Assembly: GCF_000935025.1 (NCBI RefSeq)
Contig: NZ_CP010836.1
Span: forward strand, 1,054,001 to 1,118,000
DNA length: 64,000 bases
Source of the DNA: Sphingomonas hengshuiensis
GTDB lineage: Bacteria; Pseudomonadota; Alphaproteobacteria; Sphingomonadales; Sphingomonadaceae
Reading direction: 5' to 3'
The translations under genes and the position numbers were made by a program. Position 1 is the first letter of the stretch. Each line of letters begins with the position of its first letter. This document shows positions 25,581-34,799 of the stretch, in pieces. Under the pieces are notes generated by a model, which saw only the letters and a list, made by a program, of their open reading frames with translations, was not told where the DNA came from and ran no database searches.

Positions 25581-26520
25581 TAGCCGGAACCATCGTCCAG
25601 TTATCGCCTTCCTCGATAAATCGCACGCCCAGCAAGGGGCCGGCACGCGCGAAGACCTGTTGGGGGGAGCCCTCCAGCATGAGGGTCCCGGTGAACCGCA
25701 TCCGTTCCGCGCCGCGCCGGGCCTGGATCGTCTGGCCGGTGTTGCGGCCCAGATCGCCCGCGACCTGATCGAGCGGCGCGTCGTCATATTGGAGCTGGCC
25801 GGTCTGCCAGCTGCCGATCGTCTGCGGGCTTGCCTTGCGCAGCGCCGGTGGCGACACCGCGTCGGAACGCGAGAGGGCGTCGCCCGGATTTAGGCGGATG
25901 CGCTGGCGGCCGGCGCTGTAGTCGACTGCGCCCTCCGCTACCGCGACGTCGATCGCCGTGCCGTCATGCACGACATTGAACACCGTCCCGACATCGATCA
26001 GCCGCGTGCCATGGGCGGTGACGACGAACGGACGTTCGGCATCATGCCTAATCTGGAACAGCGCCTCGCCGCTGGCCAGCGCGACTTCGCGCGGCGCCTT
26101 GGGATCCAGGGTGATCCGCGTATTGCCGTTCAGGATCACGCGCGATCCGTCGCCAAGTTCGACGGTGCGGTGCTCGCCCGCCGCCGTCGCGATTTCGCGC
26201 GGGCCGCTCGCGGGTGCCAGCACCGTCCAGCCTCCGGCTGCGACGAGTGCGGCGGCCATCGCGCCACCTGCGGCAAACCAGCGCCTGCGCGATGGCGCGC
26301 GCGCGGGGGCGATCGGCCTCGGGGGACGCTTCTGCGTCAGAAGCTCTACGGCCCAGGCATCGACGTCCAGGGCGGTTTCATACGCGGCCAGATGCGCGGG
26401 ATCGCTTTCGAGCCACGCGGTCAGGCCGTCCCAATCGTCGAACGCCGCGTCCTGGACGCGCAGCGCCCAGCGGCGCGCCGTCTCGTCGATCGTATCAGGG
26501 AAAGGTCGCGTCATGCCCAT
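25564..26520 (-). CDS. FecR-family anti-sigma regulator
   Basis: FecR/PupR-type inner-membrane sigma regulator, 318 residues. The N-terminal domain (ARRWALRVQDAAFDDWDGLT) binds the sigma factor, a single membrane helix follows (GGAMAAALVAAGGWTVLA), and the periplasmic FecR domain has VELGDGSRVILNGNTRI and GTVFNVVHDG. It lies 27 bases after the sigma gene and overlaps the receptor start. Confidence 0.92.
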   Translation of the reverse strand: MGMTRPFPDTIDETARRWALRVQDAAFDDWDGLTAWLESDPAHLAAYETALDVDAWAVELLTQKRPPRPIAPARAPSRRRWFAAGGAMAAALVAAGGWTVLAPASGPREIATAAGEHRTVELGDGSRVILNGNTRITLDPKAPREVALASGEALFQIRHDAERPFVVTAHGTRLIDVGTVFNVVHDGTAIDVAVAEGAVDYSAGRQRIRLNPGDALSRSDAVSPPALRKASPQTIGSWQTGQLQYDDAPLDQVAGDLGRNTGQTIQARRGAERMRFTGTLMLEGSPQQVFARAGPLLGVRFIEEGDNWTMVPASAPRR

Positions 26521-26547
26521 TTCCCTGACAGGACGGAGCCGGTGCCG

Positions 26548-27060
26548 CTATTCCGCATCGAAACGTGCTTTTAGTTCGGCGAGCGCGCGATACGCCTTTT
26601 GCAGGTCTTTTTCGACCGAGCTGAGGCTGACGCCCAGGTCGCGCGCGATCGCCGCCTGTCCCACGCCGTCCAGCCGATGGCGGCGGAACGCCTGGTCCAC
26701 GCGCGGGCCCAGCGCCGCCAGCGTCGCCTCCGCCTCGCGCACGCGCTGGCGCGCGATCAGCGTGCGTTCGCCCTGCGGCGCCTCTTCGGTGCCCAGGCTG
26801 ATATCGTGCCATTCGGACTGGCGGCGCTCACGGCTCAGCATCGAGCGGCGGCGGTCGCGCATCAGGTTCTCTGCGGCGTGGAACAGATAGGAGAGGGGGT
26901 CGGAAACGGGCTCGCCCGGCACCGATGCGACGCGCTGCCACAGGTCGTGCAGCACATCCTCGGCATCGTCGCCCGCACCGCGCGCGGCGAGGAAGCGCAG
27001 CAGCCGCGTCCGCTCGCTGAGGAGGACGCGCTGGAGCCCGTCGACGGCCTCAACCGGCAT
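26548..27060 (-). CDS. FecI-type ECF sigma factor
   Basis: ECF sigma-70 factor of 170 residues. Region 2 (RFLAARGAGDDAEDVLHDLW ... DPLSYLFHAAENLMRDRRR) and region 4 (VGQAAIARDLGVSLSSVEKD) are clear. The ATG at 27060 gives the family length; the open frame continues upstream without homology. With the downstream FecR and receptor it forms a transmembrane signalling unit that would switch on the receptor when its substrate is bound. Confidence 0.92.
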   Translation of the reverse strand: MPVEAVDGLQRVLLSERTRLLRFLAARGAGDDAEDVLHDLWQRVASVPGEPVSDPLSYLFHAAENLMRDRRRSMLSRERRQSEWHDISLGTEEAPQGERTLIARQRVREAEATLAALGPRVDQAFRRHRLDGVGQAAIARDLGVSLSSVEKDLQKAYRALAELKARFDAE

Positions 27061-27134
27061 GACGTGCCGTGGCGGTTGCGCCGTGCGGTCCGGTTCGGTC
27101 CGCGCGGGCACTGCGACAGGGCTGCACGCCGGCA

Positions 27135-27773
27135 TCACAGCCCCGCATCGGATGCGGACCTCGCGCCGTCGCGCGCCTTGGCGAATGCCGATATATGGGG
27201 TGCGGTTGGAGCATCGGAGGTGCGCGCAATCTCGGCATCGCCGGACAGATAGGCAAGGGGCTCCGTCGCGCGGCCGTGAAGGCGCACTTCGAAATGGAGG
27301 TGGCTTCCGGTCGAACGCCCGGTCGACCCCATCAGCGCGATCGTTTGCCCCGTGGTCACCGGCGTGCCGGCGGCGACCAGAAGCCGCGACAGATGCGCAT
27401 AGCGTGTCGTCATTCCGCCGCCATGATCGATCTCGACCAGATTGCCATAGCCGCCCGCAGCGCCCGCGCGACGGACGATACCGTCGGCCGATGCCTGGAC
27501 CGGGGTGCCCGGCGCGCCGGGTATGTCGATGCCCGCGTGCATGCGGTGCCCACCGCGCAGCGGATCGCGGCGATCGCCGAACCCGGAGGAGAGCGGGGGC
27601 AGCGCCGGTGCGGCCTGCCGCTGGCGCGCGACCGGCTGGGATCGTGTCGGCGCGGGGGCGGGCGTCATCCGTTCGCGAAACGCGGTGCTGTTGCCCCCCG
27701 GCAATGCCTCGGGCGCACCCGCGTTTGCCAGCAGCAGCGCGCAGGGAAGGTGAAGGGCGGACAGCAAGGGCAT
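27135..27773 (-). CDS. M23 family metallopeptidase (LytM domain)
   Basis: A 212-residue secreted endopeptidase-like protein. A signal peptide is likely (MPLLSALHLPCALLLANAGA). The LytM zinc site is intact: His and Asp in RMHAGIDIPG and the HLHFEVR motif, with GNLVEIDHGGGMTTRYAHLS between them. It should cleave peptide cross-links in peptidoglycan or act as a wall-binding activator. It is transcribed toward the sigma gene, 74 bases upstream of it, and is divergent from the aldolase gene. Confidence 0.88.
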   Translation of the reverse strand: MPLLSALHLPCALLLANAGAPEALPGGNSTAFRERMTPAPAPTRSQPVARQRQAAPALPPLSSGFGDRRDPLRGGHRMHAGIDIPGAPGTPVQASADGIVRRAGAAGGYGNLVEIDHGGGMTTRYAHLSRLLVAAGTPVTTGQTIALMGSTGRSTGSHLHFEVRLHGRATEPLAYLSGDAEIARTSDAPTAPHISAFAKARDGARSASDAGL

Positions 27774-27914
27774 CGGCCCAAAGACGGAGACGTCGCGGCG
27801 ATCCCGCAGGGCCGGGGCAAAAGATTTTTTCCCGTGCGATTTTCTTGCGGAAACGCCGCGTGCGCTCCGTCCCATCTTCCAGTCGCACAGGTCGATGACA
27901 TCCGGGAGGTAAAG

Positions 27915-28724
27915 GTGAATTCCACGGAACGCCGCATGCTGGACATGCTCAAAAAGGGCCGCGACCGCTTTGGCGTGGTCGCCGTAAAGGCCGAGTTCGA
28001 AGCCGAGGGCACGCGCCCCGACGAGTTGCTGCGGCTGCTCGAACTGGCCTATCGCGCCGACTTGAAGGTCGCGCTCAAGATCGGCGGTTGCGAGGCGCTG
28101 TCGGACCTCCATGCCTCCAGGCTCTATGGCGCCGACTATATCATCGCGCCGATGGTCGAGACGCCATACGCGCTCTCGAAGTTCATCGAGGTGCGCGAAA
28201 AGGCCTATCGCGGCACGCACGACACGCAGTTCCTGTTCAACCTCGAAACCGAAACGACCCTCCGGAACCTGGACGCGATGCTGCCGCTCGCCAAGGCGGG
28301 GCTGGACGGCATCGTGTTCGGGCGGGTCGATTTCACGCTGTCGCGCGGGATGCCGCGCGGCGCGATCAACGAGCGGGTGATCACCGATGCGGTGCTCACC
28401 GTGGCCCAGGCCTGCGCGGCGCACGATCTGGAGCTGGTGGTCGGCGGATCGGTGGCGGTCGAGGCGGGGTCGGCGCTGCGCGAAATCCGCAGCGTGCGGC
28501 TGGATCGGTTCGAGACGCGCAAGGTGATCTTCGACGGTGCGGCGGCGGACTCCGCGCAGTTCGAGGCGGGGATCGCCAATGCGGTCGCGTTCGAGCTGGC
28601 CTGGCTGGAGAACAAGCGCGACTATTACCGCGAGATCGCCGACGAAGACGCGCCGCGCATCCGCATGATGCAGGAGCGCAGCGCCGCCGCCGTGCGGAGC
28701 CGGCTCGCGAGCGTGGCTGCCTGA
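27915..28724 (+). CDS. HpcH/HpaI-type aldolase/citrate lyase
   Basis: A 269-residue TIM-barrel lyase of the HpcH/HpaI aldolase family. The GTG at 27915 follows GGGAGGT. Segments ADYIIAPMVETPYAL, GLDGIVFGRVDFTLSRGM and LELVVGGSVAVEAG carry the likely metal-binding Glu and Asp. Enzymes of this family join or split pyruvate-like units and aldehydes. It starts the polysaccharide region, where it may build or break a side chain of an unusual sugar. Confidence 0.8.
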   Translation: MNSTERRMLDMLKKGRDRFGVVAVKAEFEAEGTRPDELLRLLELAYRADLKVALKIGGCEALSDLHASRLYGADYIIAPMVETPYALSKFIEVREKAYRGTHDTQFLFNLETETTLRNLDAMLPLAKAGLDGIVFGRVDFTLSRGMPRGAINERVITDAVLTVAQACAAHDLELVVGGSVAVEAGSALREIRSVRLDRFETRKVIFDGAAADSAQFEAGIANAVAFELAWLENKRDYYREIADEDAPRIRMMQERSAAAVRSRLASVAA

Positions 28725-28728
28725 ACAT

Positions 28729-29556
28729 ATGCCGCTGCGCGAGGCCGTGACGACATTGATGCAGGGTATCGCCGCACGCGTGGTGATGCCGCGCTTCCGC
28801 ATGCTTGCGGACGGGGACGTCGCGGAGAAAAGCCCCGGCGAAGTCGTCACGATCGCCGATCGCGAGGCGGAGCTGCGGCTGCACGAAGGGCTGGCGGCGC
28901 TGGGCCTGGGCGCGCGGATCGTGGGCGAGGAGGCGGCGGAGGTAGAGCCCGCGCTGCTCGACGATGTCGGGCAGGGGCTGGTGTGGCTGATCGACCCGCT
29001 GGACGGCACCGCCAATTTCGCGCGCGGCGACGCCCCGTTCGGGATGATGATCGCGCTGGTTGAGGATGGCGTGCCGATCGAGGGATGGCTGCTCGATCCG
29101 CTGACCGGGCGGCTGTGCCATGCGGCGCGGGGCAAGGGGGCTACGTGCGACGGCGTGCGGCTGCGCGCGCGGGGCACCGGACGGGCGGTGCCGGTCGCGG
29201 CGCTGGGCACGCAGTTTCTCGCCCCCCATCGCTGCGCGCGGGTGCATGCCCATGCCGAGCGCGAGCTGGACCTGCTCCCGATCCCGCGTTGCGCGGCGGA
29301 GAGCTACCCGCGCGTCGCGCTGGGCGTGAACGACCTGACGCTGTTCCAGCGCACCTTGCCCTGGGACCATGCCGCCGGGGTGCTGGTGCTGACCGAGGCG
29401 GGGGGCGTCGTCACTGACTGGCACCGCCAGCCCTATCGCGTCGGCAGCGGCACCGGCGTGCTCGCCGCTGCCGATGACCGCCTGTGGCGCATCGGCGCCG
29501 ACCTGTTGCTCGGCCACGAGGCCGGGTTGATCGCATTAGAAGATTGCCTGTCATGA
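28729..29556 (+). CDS. Inositol monophosphatase-family phosphatase
   Basis: Mg-dependent sugar phosphatase of 275 residues. The metal sites are complete: GEE at 66-68, DPLDGT at 89-94 within WLIDPLDGTANF, and WDHAAG in the C-terminal part. Placed between the aldolase and the export protein, it probably dephosphorylates a sugar or sugar-acid phosphate made by that pathway. Its stop overlaps the next ATG by ATGA. Confidence 0.88.
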   Translation: MPLREAVTTLMQGIAARVVMPRFRMLADGDVAEKSPGEVVTIADREAELRLHEGLAALGLGARIVGEEAAEVEPALLDDVGQGLVWLIDPLDGTANFARGDAPFGMMIALVEDGVPIEGWLLDPLTGRLCHAARGKGATCDGVRLRARGTGRAVPVAALGTQFLAPHRCARVHAHAERELDLLPIPRCAAESYPRVALGVNDLTLFQRTLPWDHAAGVLVLTEAGGVVTDWHRQPYRVGSGTGVLAAADDRLWRIGADLLLGHEAGLIALEDCLS

Positions 29557-31418
29557 AAAACATTTGGACGTCGTTGCTCGCCGGGTCCGCGCTCGCGCTG
29601 GTGCCGGGGGGCGCGCAGGCGCAGCTCGCCGCGCCCGTATCGGGTGGCGGGCAGCAGCAGACCGATGGGACGGCGCGCAGCGCGGCGGCTGGGCAGGTCG
29701 CGGTTCCGCAGGCGACGCCGCGCCCCTTCGCCCCAGCCGTGCTGGAGGCGCCCGCGCCCGATATGCGGGCGGCCCCCGAGGACAAGCCGGTGCCGCCGTC
29801 CCGGCCCGCTCCCGCCGCGCCGAACGAGTTCGAAGCCTTTGTCTCCGGCGTGGTCGGCAAGCCGCTGCGCCGCTTTGGCGCCGACCTGCTCGTCCCCGGT
29901 GCGCGCGACTTCACGGCGCCGCCGACGACGACGGTGCCCCCCGATTACGCCCTCAACCCCGGCGACGAGCTGCTGCTCGACCTGACCGGATCGGTGCAGG
30001 CGACCAATTTGCGGCTGACGATCGACAGCGAAGGGCGGATCTTCGTGCCCCGCGTCGGCGCGGTCGCGGTGGGCGGGGTGCGCTATGGCGACGTCCGCGC
30101 CCTGATCGCGCGGCAGGTGTCGCGCCAGTATCGCGGGTTCGATCTTCAGGTCCGGCTGGGGCGGCTGCACGGCATCACCGTCTATGTCACCGGCTTCGCG
30201 CAGGCCCCCGGCTCGTACACGGTCAGCAGCCTGTCGACGCTGGTGAACGCAGTGCTGGCGGCGGGCGGCCCCGCCTCGGGCGGGAGCTTCCGCTCGATCC
30301 AGCTGCGCCGGGGTGGCCGGCTGATCTCGGACTTCGACCTGTATGACCTGCTGCTCAAGGGCGATAAGAGCGGCGACGCTGCGCTCCAGAACGGCGACGT
30401 GCTGTATATCGCCCCCGCCGGCGAGCAGGTGGCGGTGATCGGCAGCGTCAACCATGAGGCGGTTTTCGAAGTCGCGCCGGGCGAGACGCTGGAACAGGCG
30501 ATCTTGTACGCGGGGGGCGTCAACACCGTGGCCGACAGCAGCCGGCTGATGGTGCTGGATTCGCTGGGCCGGGCCGATGCCGGGTGGCAGCAGTTCAGCG
30601 CCGCCGAGGCGGGGACGCGCAAGGCGATGCGCGGCGACATCATCCGGGTGCTGTCCAATGTCGGCATCGCGCGCCCGCTGGAGCAGCAATCGGTGCTGGT
30701 CACCGTCAGCGGCGAAGTGGCGAAGCCCGGACGCTATTATTTCCGCCCCGGCACGCGCATGGCCGACGTCATCGCCGCGGCGGGCGGCCTGACGCGCGAT
30801 GCCTTTCCCTATGCCAGCGTCATCACGCGCGAGAGCGTGAAGGCGCAGCAGAAGATCAGTTTCGACCGCGCGGTAAGCGACATGGAGTTGCAGCTTACCG
30901 CCCAGCCGGTAACCTCGGTCAACCGCGCGCAGCTCGCGCAGGCGGGCAATGCAGCGCTCATCAAATCGGTGGTCGAGCAACTCCGCGCGCGGGAGCCGAG
31001 CGGGCGGCTGGTGTTCGACCTGCCGGTCTCGGCGCAGACGCTGCCCGGCGAACTGGTGGTCGAGAACAACGACACGGTGTTCGTCCCCTCGCGCCCCGTG
31101 ACGGTGGGCGTGTTCGGCGCGGTGCCGAGCCCCGCCTCCTTCGCCTATCGTCAGGGCGACACGATCGGCGATTTCGTGCGCGTCGCGGGCGGCGTCCAGA
31201 AGCTGGGTGACAGGAAACAGATCTTCGTCGTGCGCGCCAACGGCACCGTGTTGACCGATGGCAAGCGCGTGCTGAAGGCGCCGGCCTTGCCGGGCGACCT
31301 GATCTATGTTCCGATCGACGCCAATCGCGGCGAATTCTGGGCGCGCTTCCGCGACATTTCGGGCAGCCTGTTCGGCGGGCTGGTCGGCGCCGCCTCGATC
31401 TCCAATCTGGTGAATTGA
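29553..31418 (+). CDS. SLBB-domain polysaccharide export protein (OPX, Wza-like)
   Basis: Outer-membrane polysaccharide exporter of 621 residues. A cleavable signal peptide (LLAGSALALVPGGAQA) without a lipobox is followed by a Pro/Ala-rich linker, the Poly_export domain (DYALNPGDELLLDLTGSV) and several SLBB domains (VYVTGFAQAPGSYTVSSLST, VTVSGEVAKPGRYYF, VGVFGAVPSPASFAYRQGD). It forms the exit channel for capsule or exopolysaccharide. Confidence 0.92.
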   Translation: MKNIWTSLLAGSALALVPGGAQAQLAAPVSGGGQQQTDGTARSAAAGQVAVPQATPRPFAPAVLEAPAPDMRAAPEDKPVPPSRPAPAAPNEFEAFVSGVVGKPLRRFGADLLVPGARDFTAPPTTTVPPDYALNPGDELLLDLTGSVQATNLRLTIDSEGRIFVPRVGAVAVGGVRYGDVRALIARQVSRQYRGFDLQVRLGRLHGITVYVTGFAQAPGSYTVSSLSTLVNAVLAAGGPASGGSFRSIQLRRGGRLISDFDLYDLLLKGDKSGDAALQNGDVLYIAPAGEQVAVIGSVNHEAVFEVAPGETLEQAILYAGGVNTVADSSRLMVLDSLGRADAGWQQFSAAEAGTRKAMRGDIIRVLSNVGIARPLEQQSVLVTVSGEVAKPGRYYFRPGTRMADVIAAAGGLTRDAFPYASVITRESVKAQQKISFDRAVSDMELQLTAQPVTSVNRAQLAQAGNAALIKSVVEQLRAREPSGRLVFDLPVSAQTLPGELVVENNDTVFVPSRPVTVGVFGAVPSPASFAYRQGDTIGDFVRVAGGVQKLGDRKQIFVVRANGTVLTDGKRVLKAPALPGDLIYVPIDANRGEFWARFRDISGSLFGGLVGAASISNLVN

Positions 31419-31420
31419 GC

Positions 31421-32530
31421 ATGGTCGCGCACCTCGCCGCCGTGATCGGCAATCCGCGGCATCGGCGCCTTGGCTATGCGCTGGTGGCGCTGGTGCTGGC
31501 GCTGCTGTGCGTCGTTCCACGGCCCTATGTCGCGCGCGCCAAGCTGGTGCCGCAGGACAGCAGCAGCATCGGGCTCAGCTCGATGATGAACGCGCTGGGG
31601 GGGCAGCTTCAGGGGTTTGCCGCGCTGCTCGGCGGGGCCAAGCAGCCGATCGACATGTACCTCGCCATCGCGCGCGGCACCGAAGTCACCGACGCGGTCA
31701 TCGCCCGGCTGAAGCTGGTCGGGCCGGGCGGCTATGGCGATGCGAACGCCGCGCGGGTCGCGCTGGCCAAGCGGGTGGACATCCATTCGCTGACCGGCGG
31801 GATCGTCGAGGTCGAGGTGCGCACGCACGATCCGGCACAGGCACAGGCGCTGACCGGCGCCTATGTTCAGGCGATCAGCGGCCGGATCAAGGCGCTGGGT
31901 CGCGACCGGGTGCTGCGCAAGCGGCAGGTGGTGCTCGATCGCTTCAAGGAAGCGGGTACGCGCGTCGCCACCGCCGAGGCCGCGCTCAATGCCTTTCGCC
32001 GTCGCAACAACCTGGCCGAGCCCGAGGCGCAGCTTGGGTCGGCGCTGTCGCTGCGCGCGGGGTTGCAGGCGCAGTTGCAGGCGAAGCAGGTCGAAGTGCA
32101 GACGCTGCTCCAGTTCCAGGGGCCGGAGAACCCGCAGCTCCAGTCGGTCCAGTCCGAGATCGCGTCGCTGCGCGCCCAGATCGATCGTACCGCCCAGCCG
32201 AGCGGCGGCGCCGCAGGGCCCAACGTTGCCGGGCTGTCCGAAGTGTCGGGCGAGTATCTGAACCTGTACCGCGACTATCGCTTCGCGCAGGCGCTGTACG
32301 AAGTCTATGCCCGCTCGTCGGAGGAAGTGGCGGTCGAGACGCTCGCTTCCGAAACCGCATCGGACGTGCAGTTGATCGAGGCGCCCCGGCTGGACGCGGA
32401 TCGCAAGTTCAACGTATCGGCGGTCGCGCTGCTGCTGCTGGTGCTGCTGGCGGCGGCGTTCACCGAAATCTATGCGCCCGCGACCGGCATCGACCTGGGG
32501 CTGGGCCGGCGCCGGGATGCCGGACAGTGA
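31421..32530 (+). CDS. Wzz-type chain-length/co-polymerase protein
   Basis: A 369-residue polysaccharide co-polymerase. There are membrane helices near the N-terminus (LGYALVALVLALLCVVP) and C-terminus (VSAVALLLLVLLAAAF), with a long periplasmic coiled-coil region (KRQVVLDRFKEAGTRVATAE; LQAQLQAKQVEVQTLL). No tyrosine kinase domain is fused. ATG at 31421 is two bases after the previous stop; an in-frame TTG at 31415 is less likely. It sets chain length with the OPX protein. Confidence 0.88.
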   Translation: MVAHLAAVIGNPRHRRLGYALVALVLALLCVVPRPYVARAKLVPQDSSSIGLSSMMNALGGQLQGFAALLGGAKQPIDMYLAIARGTEVTDAVIARLKLVGPGGYGDANAARVALAKRVDIHSLTGGIVEVEVRTHDPAQAQALTGAYVQAISGRIKALGRDRVLRKRQVVLDRFKEAGTRVATAEAALNAFRRRNNLAEPEAQLGSALSLRAGLQAQLQAKQVEVQTLLQFQGPENPQLQSVQSEIASLRAQIDRTAQPSGGAAGPNVAGLSEVSGEYLNLYRDYRFAQALYEVYARSSEEVAVETLASETASDVQLIEAPRLDADRKFNVSAVALLLLVLLAAAFTEIYAPATGIDLGLGRRRDAGQ

Positions 32531-33510
32531 GCTGGGACGACGTGGCGATCGAGCTGTCGATCGTCATCCCATGCTTCAACGAGGAAGCGAATGTCCGCGC
32601 GATCTGTATCGCGGTCAGCGCGGCGGCGAGCGCGCATGTGGGCAGCCATGAGATCATCCTGATCGACAATGGCTCCACCGACGGCACCCGCGCCGAAATG
32701 CGCGCGCTGTGCGCAGAGGACCCGCGCATCCGCGTGATCCTGAACAACCGCGACTATGGCCAGATGCGCTCACCCACTTATGGGATTTACCAGGCCGAGG
32801 GCGCGGCAGTGATCGGCATGTGCGCCGATTTCCAGGACCCGCCCGCGCTGATCGGCGAGTTCGTCCGGCAATGGCGCGCGGGGGCGCAGGTCGTGCTGGG
32901 CCAGCGGCGTTCGGAGCGGGCATCGCCGCTGCTGGGGGCGACGCGGCGGCTGGGCTATGCCTTTCTGCGGCGGTTCGGCGATTATCCGGTCATCCCGGGC
33001 GTCACCGGCTTCGGGCTTTTCGATCGCGTCGTGGTGGACACGCTGGCGGCATGGAACGAACCCGAGCCGTTCTTTCGCGGGATGGTGGTGGAAAGCGGCT
33101 TCCGGCTGGCGGTGGTCCCGTTCGATCGCCCGGAACGCGCGGCGGGCGAAACCAAGAATGGTTTCGCCTCGCTCTATTCCTTTGCGCTCTCCGGGCTGGC
33201 CGGGTCGGCGAAATCGCTGTTGCGGATGCCGATCGCGCTGGCGTTGCTCGCGGGCGCCGCCGTCGTACCGTTGGCGGGGGCGACCGTTGCGGCGATCATT
33301 CTGGGCGGCCCGCTGTCGCCGTTGCTCGAACTGACGATCGCCTTTGCGATGTTCGCGGTGCTGCTGCTGTTCCTCGGGCTGATCGGCGAACAGGTGCGGA
33401 TGCTGTCGGAGCGCAGCCGTAACGTTCCGCTGGTGATCGAGGAGGAGCGGCTGAACTTCCCCGCCGGTCGCGCGCGCCCGGCGGCGCGGACGCTGGTGCA
33501 GCGCCCGTGA
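32527..33510 (+). CDS. GT2 family glycosyltransferase with C-terminal membrane helices
   Basis: DPM1/ArnC-like family 2 glycosyltransferase of 327 residues. The nucleotide-binding start ELSIVIPCFNEEANV, the acceptor region GMCADFQDPPALIGE (an Asp-x-Asp-like site), and two C-terminal hydrophobic segments are present. GTG start overlaps the previous stop. Such enzymes transfer sugars to polyprenyl phosphate, giving donors for membrane glycosyltransferases such as its two neighbours; the GtrA protein downstream fits this. Confidence 0.88.
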   Translation: MSWDDVAIELSIVIPCFNEEANVRAICIAVSAAASAHVGSHEIILIDNGSTDGTRAEMRALCAEDPRIRVILNNRDYGQMRSPTYGIYQAEGAAVIGMCADFQDPPALIGEFVRQWRAGAQVVLGQRRSERASPLLGATRRLGYAFLRRFGDYPVIPGVTGFGLFDRVVVDTLAAWNEPEPFFRGMVVESGFRLAVVPFDRPERAAGETKNGFASLYSFALSGLAGSAKSLLRMPIALALLAGAAVVPLAGATVAAIILGGPLSPLLELTIAFAMFAVLLLFLGLIGEQVRMLSERSRNVPLVIEEERLNFPAGRARPAARTLVQRP

Positions 33511-34799
33511 AGGCCCGGCTGGCGCGCCTGTCCGAGCTGCTGCTGATGTTCGCAGTGTTGGCGAGCGCGCTGTGGACGCTCGGCCAGTTCCGCGACACCG
33601 GATTCCTGCCCCAGCCCTTCGTGTTCGACACCAACGACACGTTCATGGACTGGTTCAACACCGCCTATTGGGCGAACCATCCCGGCGCGTTTTCGGTGTG
33701 GCGGACGGTGTATCCGCCGCTGTCCTTCGCGTTTCTCGATCTCGTCACGCTGCCGGGCTGTTATCTCCAGTCGCCGTTCCACGCGCGCGATTGCGATTGG
33801 CTGTCGCAGGCGATGATCCTGGGCTTTTACCTGCTCGACATGGGGCTGGTGTGGTGGAGCTTTCACCGCGCGGATCCGCGCACGGCGGCGATGCGCGGGC
33901 TGGCGTTCGGCTTCGGGCTGCCGCTGTTGTTCACGCTGGAGCGCGGCAATCTAATTTTGGTCGCGCTGCCGTGTTTCGTGCTCGCGCACGGGCCGCTGGT
34001 GCGGTCGCGGGCGTGGCGCGCGGCGGCCGCCGCCGCGACGATCAATTTCAAGCCCTATCTGCTGCTGCCCGTGCTCGCCCACATGGTGAAGCGCGACTGG
34101 CGCGCGCTGGAACTGGCCGGGATCGCCACGATCGCGCTGTACCTGGTGACGCTGGCGATCGTCGGCGGGGGGACGCCGGGCGAGATCGCGGCCAACACGG
34201 CCAATTGGGTCGTATTCCTGGGCGGGCAGGTGTGGAACGAGATCCATTATTCGACCAGCTATGCGCCGCTGCTCCAGGTCCGCAACGCGCAGATCCCGGT
34301 GCTGGATTTCGTGCCCTCGCGCACTGTCGAGGGGATTGAATGGCTGGTGCCGATCGTGATCCGCGCGAGCCAGGGGATCGCACTGGCCGCGCTCGCCGCC
34401 GCCTGGCTCCAGCCGCGCGCGCTGCCGACACACCGGGTGGCGGCGATCCTGCTGGGCGCGTTCCTCGTCACCCAGTCGCCGGGCGGCTATACCCAGACGT
34501 TCCTGCTGTTCCTCGTCCTGCTCGAACCGTGGCGCGGCGCCGGGCCAGTCACGGCGATCGTCTGCGCCTATCTGTTGTGCCTCGTGGCGGATTGGCCGCT
34601 GTCGACCGTGCTCGACCTGTCGCTCGAGAGTTGGCTGAGCGGACGGCCGGTCAGCCCCAGCTTCGGGCTTGCCGTGGGGCATTTCGTGCGGCCGGGGCTG
34701 GTCGTCGCGATCCTGTGGGCGCTGTCGCTGGACAGCATCGCGCGGGTGATCCGTGCCCATGTCCAGCACCGACCCACGCTGGGGCTCGTCGCCGCATGA
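33507..34799 (+). CDS. Polytopic membrane protein, GT87/GT-C-like
   Basis: A 430-residue protein with about ten hydrophobic helices and acidic residues in the first periplasmic loop (VFDTNDTFMDWFNTAYWA), where polyprenyl-phosphate-dependent GT-C glycosyltransferases keep theirs. No family name is certain; GT87/DUF2029 is closest by pattern (NPGAFSVWRTVYPP-type loop, LTLERGN-like motif). GTG start overlaps the GT2 stop. It probably adds a sugar from a lipid-linked donor to the polysaccharide. Confidence 0.7.
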   Translation: MKARLARLSELLLMFAVLASALWTLGQFRDTGFLPQPFVFDTNDTFMDWFNTAYWANHPGAFSVWRTVYPPLSFAFLDLVTLPGCYLQSPFHARDCDWLSQAMILGFYLLDMGLVWWSFHRADPRTAAMRGLAFGFGLPLLFTLERGNLILVALPCFVLAHGPLVRSRAWRAAAAAATINFKPYLLLPVLAHMVKRDWRALELAGIATIALYLVTLAIVGGGTPGEIAANTANWVVFLGGQVWNEIHYSTSYAPLLQVRNAQIPVLDFVPSRTVEGIEWLVPIVIRASQGIALAALAAAWLQPRALPTHRVAAILLGAFLVTQSPGGYTQTFLLFLVLLEPWRGAGPVTAIVCAYLLCLVADWPLSTVLDLSLESWLSGRPVSPSFGLAVGHFVRPGLVVAILWALSLDSIARVIRAHVQHRPTLGLVAA

